A DNA stretch of 18,099 nucleotides from Fimiplasma intestinipullorum. GTDB taxonomy: Bacteria > Bacillota_I > Bacilli_A > Erysipelotrichales > Coprobacillaceae. Under the pieces are notes generated by a model. That model was not told where the DNA came from. It saw only the letters and a program-made list of their open reading frames with translations, and searched no databases. Where the stretch lies: positions 1-18,099 of the forward strand of contig DVMJ01000095.1 of the NCBI GenBank assembly GCA_018715065.1. Direction: 5' to 3'. A program made the position numbers and the translations under genes. Positions 15,903 to 18,099 of the stretch are shown one piece after another. The stretch's first letter is position 1, and each line of letters begins with the position of its first letter.

Positions 15903-16619
15903 TTATTTTCCTCCTGTGATTGTTGTTCCAATTTTTTCTCCATTGACAGCACGAGCAATATTGCCTTTCTGCTGCATATTGAAGACGCATAAATCGATCT
16001 TGTTATCCATACATAATGTAATGGCCGTCTGATCCATGATCATGAGCTGGCGGTTCAAAACCTCCATGTAGGAAATCTCATCAAATTTGGTAGCTGTTGG
16101 ATCCTGCCGAGGATCTGCGCTGTATACCCCATCAACACCGTTTTTAGCCATCAGGATGACATCCGCATTGATCTCAGCAGCACGTAAAGCTGCTGTCGTA
16201 TCGGTTGTAAAGAATGGACTTCCAAGCCCGGCTCCGAAAATAACGATTCGGCCTTTTTCAAGATGACGCACTGCCCGGCGACGAATATAAGGTTCAGCAA
16301 CCTGACGCATTTCAATGGCCGTCATCAGACGCGTATCAACACCGATTCTCTCTAAAGCACTCTGGACAGCTAATCCGTTCATGGCCGTTGCCAGCATGCC
16401 CATATAATCAGCAGATGTTCTTTCCATGCCCATTTCGCTGCCGACTTTACCGCGCCAGATATTTCCGCCGCCACAGACGATGGCAATATCAGCACCTAAA
16501 TTTTTGGCTTCTTTGATCTCCTGCGCAATATCCTGAACCGTTGCCGCATCGATGCCAAATCCTTTTTCACCAGCCAGCGCTTCTCCGCTCAGCTTCAATA
16601 ATACTCTTTTATAAGTCAT
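15903..16619 (-). CDS. pyrH: UMP kinase (uridylate kinase)
   Basis: 238 residues, the normal bacterial UMPK length. Phosphorylates UMP to UDP in pyrimidine nucleotide synthesis. It belongs to the amino-acid-kinase family: KLSGEAL (9-15) and VCGGGNIWRG (48-57) bind phosphates, then RTSADYMGMLATAMNGLA (67-84), TRLMTAIEM, FGAGLGSPFFTTDTTAALRA (128-147), and AKNGVDGVYSADP (158-170). AAAGGAG lies 11 nt before the ATG, a somewhat long spacing. It is cotranscribed with frr. The usual upstream partners rpsB and tsf are absent; a LysR-type regulator lies upstream on the same strand with no terminator between. Confidence 0.97.
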   Translation of the reverse strand: MTYKRVLLKLSGEALAGEKGFGIDAATVQDIAQEIKEAKNLGADIAIVCGGGNIWRGKVGSEMGMERTSADYMGMLATAMNGLAVQSALERIGVDTRLMTAIEMRQVAEPYIRRRAVRHLEKGRIVIFGAGLGSPFFTTDTTAALRAAEINADVILMAKNGVDGVYSADPRQDPTATKFDEISYMEVLNRQLMIMDQTAITLCMDNKIDLCVFNMQQKGNIARAVNGEKIGTTITGGK

Positions 16620-16671
16620 GCCCTTTTATACTCCTTTCATGATAGGCCCAATCTCCTAACTCATTAACTAT

Positions 16672-16700
16672 ACTTTGCCACAAAATGCGTTTCGTGTCAA
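16672..16700 (-). promoter_or_regulatory. Candidate promoter of pyrH-frr
   Basis: Minus-strand consensus TTGACA (16695-16700), a 17-bp spacer ending in TGTGG, then a poor -10, CAAAGT (16672-16677). The TGTGG before the hexamer matches the rimP and uppS promoters. A better -10, TATAGT (16667-16672), sits 22 bp from the -35, which is too far. The pyrH unit may alternatively be read from lysR. Confidence 0.4.
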
Positions 16701-16727
16701 CTATTTTAAAAGTACGTCTTCCTGAAA

Positions 16728-17594
16728 TTAAAAATAACGTTTCAATAAGCGAATAAACTCAATCAAATGCTGATTCTGATCATCCTTTCGATGATAGACA
16801 CCAAAAATCAATTTTGGTGAGTCGATCAGCGGAAGGTAGCGCAGGCTCGGATCTCGCCCTTTTTTGATATCTGGTCGAAACGTCACCCCGACCCCAGCCT
16901 TGACCAGGGCTATGATACTTTCAAATGTCTCACAAAACTGAATCTGATTGATCTTTAAGCGTCTCATCAAGCGGTTTTGCATTGATATAATCCCTTCAGG
17001 TGCCTTGAGATCCTGACTGAAAAGAACAGTCTCCCGGATTTCATTCACATCAACACATTGAACATTCTTAAGCATATAATCAGATGTCACGCAAGCTATC
17101 ATCACTTCCCCGAGTTTCTCAAATGCGATATTGTCTGGTATTTTTTCACGTTTGAGACCAAAAGTCAAAGAAACAATATGATGCTGGAGCAACTGTTCGT
17201 CAGTTTGTGTGGAAACACAATGAAGAATCGGCCGAAGCCCTGGATAAAGAATCAAAAGTTCATGTAAAGGTTTGCTGATGAGATCCAATTCCAATTGATT
17301 ATGACAACAGATTTCAAAAGGTACTGCAACTTGCCTGGCAGGTGTGGCAAGTTCACTTTGAATGTTCTTTTGTATTTCAAGGATGTGTTCAATATGCGGA
17401 CGGATCTGTTTTGCCTGCTGAGTAGGTGTTACAAATTTGTTAGTCCTTACAAATAAAGAGGTCTCTAATTCATTTTCCATTGAGATAATCTGATGACTGA
17501 CAGCGGGTTGAGATAGATGTAAACGATTGGCTGCCTTAGAAAAACTAAGCGTTTGATAAACTGCAATAAAGCATTCCATCTGAACAGTATTCAC
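16728..17594 (-). CDS. LysR-family transcriptional regulator
   Basis: 288 residues. The N-terminal winged helix-turn-helix of LysR-type regulators is plain in residues 6-60: ECFIAVYQTLSFSKAANRLH, LSQPAVSHQI, then LETSLFVRTNKFVTPT. A type-2 periplasmic-binding-like effector domain follows (about 90-288), including the GVGVTFRP turn near 237-244. I chose the GTG at 17592-17594, which has AGGAGG 6 nt upstream; the longer frame to 17702 adds 36 residues not typical of the family and would cover the promoter. The effector and targets cannot be read. By the family's usual rule it would control the divergent gene, here a broken MATE transporter, and possibly itself. Confidence 0.9.
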   Translation of the reverse strand: MNTVQMECFIAVYQTLSFSKAANRLHLSQPAVSHQIISMENELETSLFVRTNKFVTPTQQAKQIRPHIEHILEIQKNIQSELATPARQVAVPFEICCHNQLELDLISKPLHELLILYPGLRPILHCVSTQTDEQLLQHHIVSLTFGLKREKIPDNIAFEKLGEVMIACVTSDYMLKNVQCVDVNEIRETVLFSQDLKAPEGIISMQNRLMRRLKINQIQFCETFESIIALVKAGVGVTFRPDIKKGRDPSLRYLPLIDSPKLIFGVYHRKDDQNQHLIEFIRLLKRYF

Positions 17595-17628
17595 TCTATT
17601 CCTCCTCTTCAATAAATATCTTTTATTG

Positions 17629-17657
17629 ATTATAATATATTTTGTTAATAACTTAAA
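17629..17657 (-). promoter_or_regulatory. Candidate promoter of the LysR gene
   Basis: Minus-strand TTTAAG (17652-17657), a 17-bp spacer and TATAAT (17629-17634). The -10 is consensus, the -35 is weak, and the whole region is very AT-rich. It gives a leader of about 28 nt before the GTG start. Confidence 0.5.
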
Positions 17658-17666
17658 CTGAAATAG

Positions 17667-17675
17667 TGTTATAAT
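17667..17675 (+). promoter_or_regulatory. Extended -10 promoter for the divergent MATE gene remnant
   Basis: TGTTATAAT on the plus strand is an extended -10 with no good -35. It is followed 11 nt later by the AAAGGAG ribosome binding site of the MATE remnant. A GTTAATAAC dyad (17644-17652) and a further GTTA (17668-17671) flank or overlap it, fitting a site controlled by the adjacent LysR protein. Confidence 0.5.
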
Positions 17676-17700
17676 CCTAAACGTTGAAAGGAGAGATAAC

Positions 17701-17976
17701 ATAGAATCAAATCAAAATCAGTATTTAGGGACAGCACCCATTTCCCATCTGCTTCTCAAATTTTCCCTGCCAAGTGTTACTTCCATGTTGGTGAGTTCAC
17801 TCTACAACATGGTCGATCAAATCTTTATTGGACAAGGCATTGGCTACATCGCCAATGGGGCGACGAATGTCGTCTTTCCAATTGTAACCATAGCCAATGC
17901 TTTTGCATTATTGATTGGGAATGGCTGTGCTGCCTTTCAAAGCATCTGTTTGGGTAAAGGGGATAACCAAATATGA
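17701..17976 (+). pseudogene. N-terminal remnant of a MATE-family efflux transporter, start codon lost
   Basis: Reading from 17701 gives 91 codons that look like the start of a MATE multidrug/cation antiporter: ESNQNQYLGTAPISHLLLKF, then SLPSVTSMLVSSLYNMVDQI, FIGQGIGYIANGATN, two hydrophobic segments, and SICLGKGDN. A full MATE protein has about 450 residues and 12 membrane segments; only about the first two remain. The codon at the expected start, 7 nt after AAGGAG, is ATA rather than ATG. The next in-frame ATG (17785) lies within the first membrane segment and has no ribosome site. Family similarity ends at about 17970, where a TGA closes the frame. It is therefore doubly damaged: start mutated and 3' part lost. 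Confidence 0.8.
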
Positions 17977-17999
17977 AAGATTATGTATGAGAAAATGAT

Positions 18000-18018
18000 A
18001 AAAAAGGGCATAAAGCCC
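18000..18018 (-). terminator. Small intrinsic terminator-like hairpin on the minus strand
   Basis: On the minus strand GGGC-TTTAT-GCCC is followed directly by six T. The stem is only 4 bp but all G/C. It would stop minus-strand transcription entering from the right before it reaches the MATE remnant and lysR. Confidence 0.45.
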
Positions 18019-18057
18019 CTACCCCATAAAATGGAGCTTTTAAAATCAGGTCCTGTA

Positions 18058-18066
18058 TGGTACAAT
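18058..18066 (+). promoter_or_regulatory. Candidate extended -10 promoter near the right edge
   Basis: TGGTACAAT on the plus strand resembles the extended -10 elements used elsewhere in the window. The position 17 bp upstream is TTTTAA, a weak -35. Any gene it drives lies beyond the window. Confidence 0.35.
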
Positions 18067-18099
18067 AATGATGCAATCCAGTTTAAGCTGTAGCAGTTG

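Larger units (their letters stand above)
17977..18099. other. Unassigned junction region, possibly the edge of a mobile element
   Basis: The 123 bases after the MATE remnant hold no MATE coding sequence and no gene I recognise. Two hairpins that share bases (18006-18018 and 18012-18040) are followed by a plus-strand extended -10, TGGTACAAT. A plus-strand promoter behind folded, transcription-blocking structures is the layout seen at the ends of many insertion sequences, but no transposase is in view, so this stays a guess. Confidence 0.35.

Noticed and set aside
15902..15958. Upstream extension of frr by 19 codons
   Set aside because: It lies in pyrH, lacks a ribosome site, and the family N-terminus begins at the ATG at 15901, which has AGGAGG.
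17595..17702. 36-residue N-terminal extension of the LysR protein
   Set aside because: It would cover the promoter and the AGGAGG serving the GTG at 17594, and LysR proteins begin right before the helix-turn-helix.
17785..17976. 63-residue independent small membrane protein
   Set aside because: The frame continues upstream with clear MATE N-terminal sequence to a ribosome binding site at 17701; the internal ATG has none.
1..18099. CRISPR array, tRNA, rRNA or riboswitch
   Set aside because: No regularly spaced repeats, no cloverleaf-like sequence and no long structured leader were seen; intergenic gaps are all under 300 bases.

Overview
The window is almost entirely a housekeeping block from a low-to-mid-GC Bacillota. 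The gram-positive replicative polymerase PolC, the YlxR/YlxQ pair between nusA and infB, the strong AGGAGG-type ribosome binding sites and the sigma-A-like promoters all support this. TGA is used as a stop (nagA, uppS, ylxR), so the code is standard and this is not a code-4 mollicute. The short IF2, the acidic NusA tail and the gene-order breaks make an Erysipelotrichia-type gut bacterium my best guess, but that is inference. Every intact gene lies on the minus strand, so the block reads from right to left.

Reading in transcription order: a LysR-type regulator (17594-16728) lies next to a broken MATE efflux gene on the plus strand (17701-17976). The MATE remnant has lost its ATG and most of its body and ends near what may be the edge of a mobile element. 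Next come pyrH-frr, closed by a UUCG-loop terminator. A second unit, uppS-cdsA-dxr-rseP-polC, has its own promoter. It combines polyprenyl and phospholipid precursor synthesis, isoprenoid synthesis, a site-2 protease and the replicative polymerase. The third unit, rimP-nusA-ylxR-ylxQ-infB-rbfA, has its own promoter and a leader hairpin. It holds ribosome maturation, transcription elongation/termination and translation initiation factors. The fourth unit, nagA plus an aldose-1-epimerase-like gene, has its own promoter and terminator and handles amino-sugar and sugar metabolism.

Four transcription units are bounded by visible hairpin terminators. Two of these use the last sense codons of the gene as the 5' stem arm and carry the stop codon in the loop. 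Within units genes are tightly packed: two ATGA overlaps, three 17-nt overlaps, and gaps mostly under 20 nt. Several promoters share an extended -10 of the form TGTGG/TATGG followed by TATAAT-like hexamers.

Compared with the usual Bacillota order (rpsB-tsf-pyrH-frr-uppS-cdsA-dxr-rseP-proS-polC-rimP-nusA-ylxR-ylxQ-infB-rbfA-truB-ribF), the core is kept. rpsB-tsf is absent upstream of pyrH, proS is absent before polC, and truB-ribF is replaced by nagA-epimerase. I see no CRISPR array, rRNA or tRNA, and no clear new multi-gene system. The points most worth checking are the NusA acidic tail, the rimP leader hairpin, the altered UppS motif, the MATE remnant and the window's two AT-rich edges.
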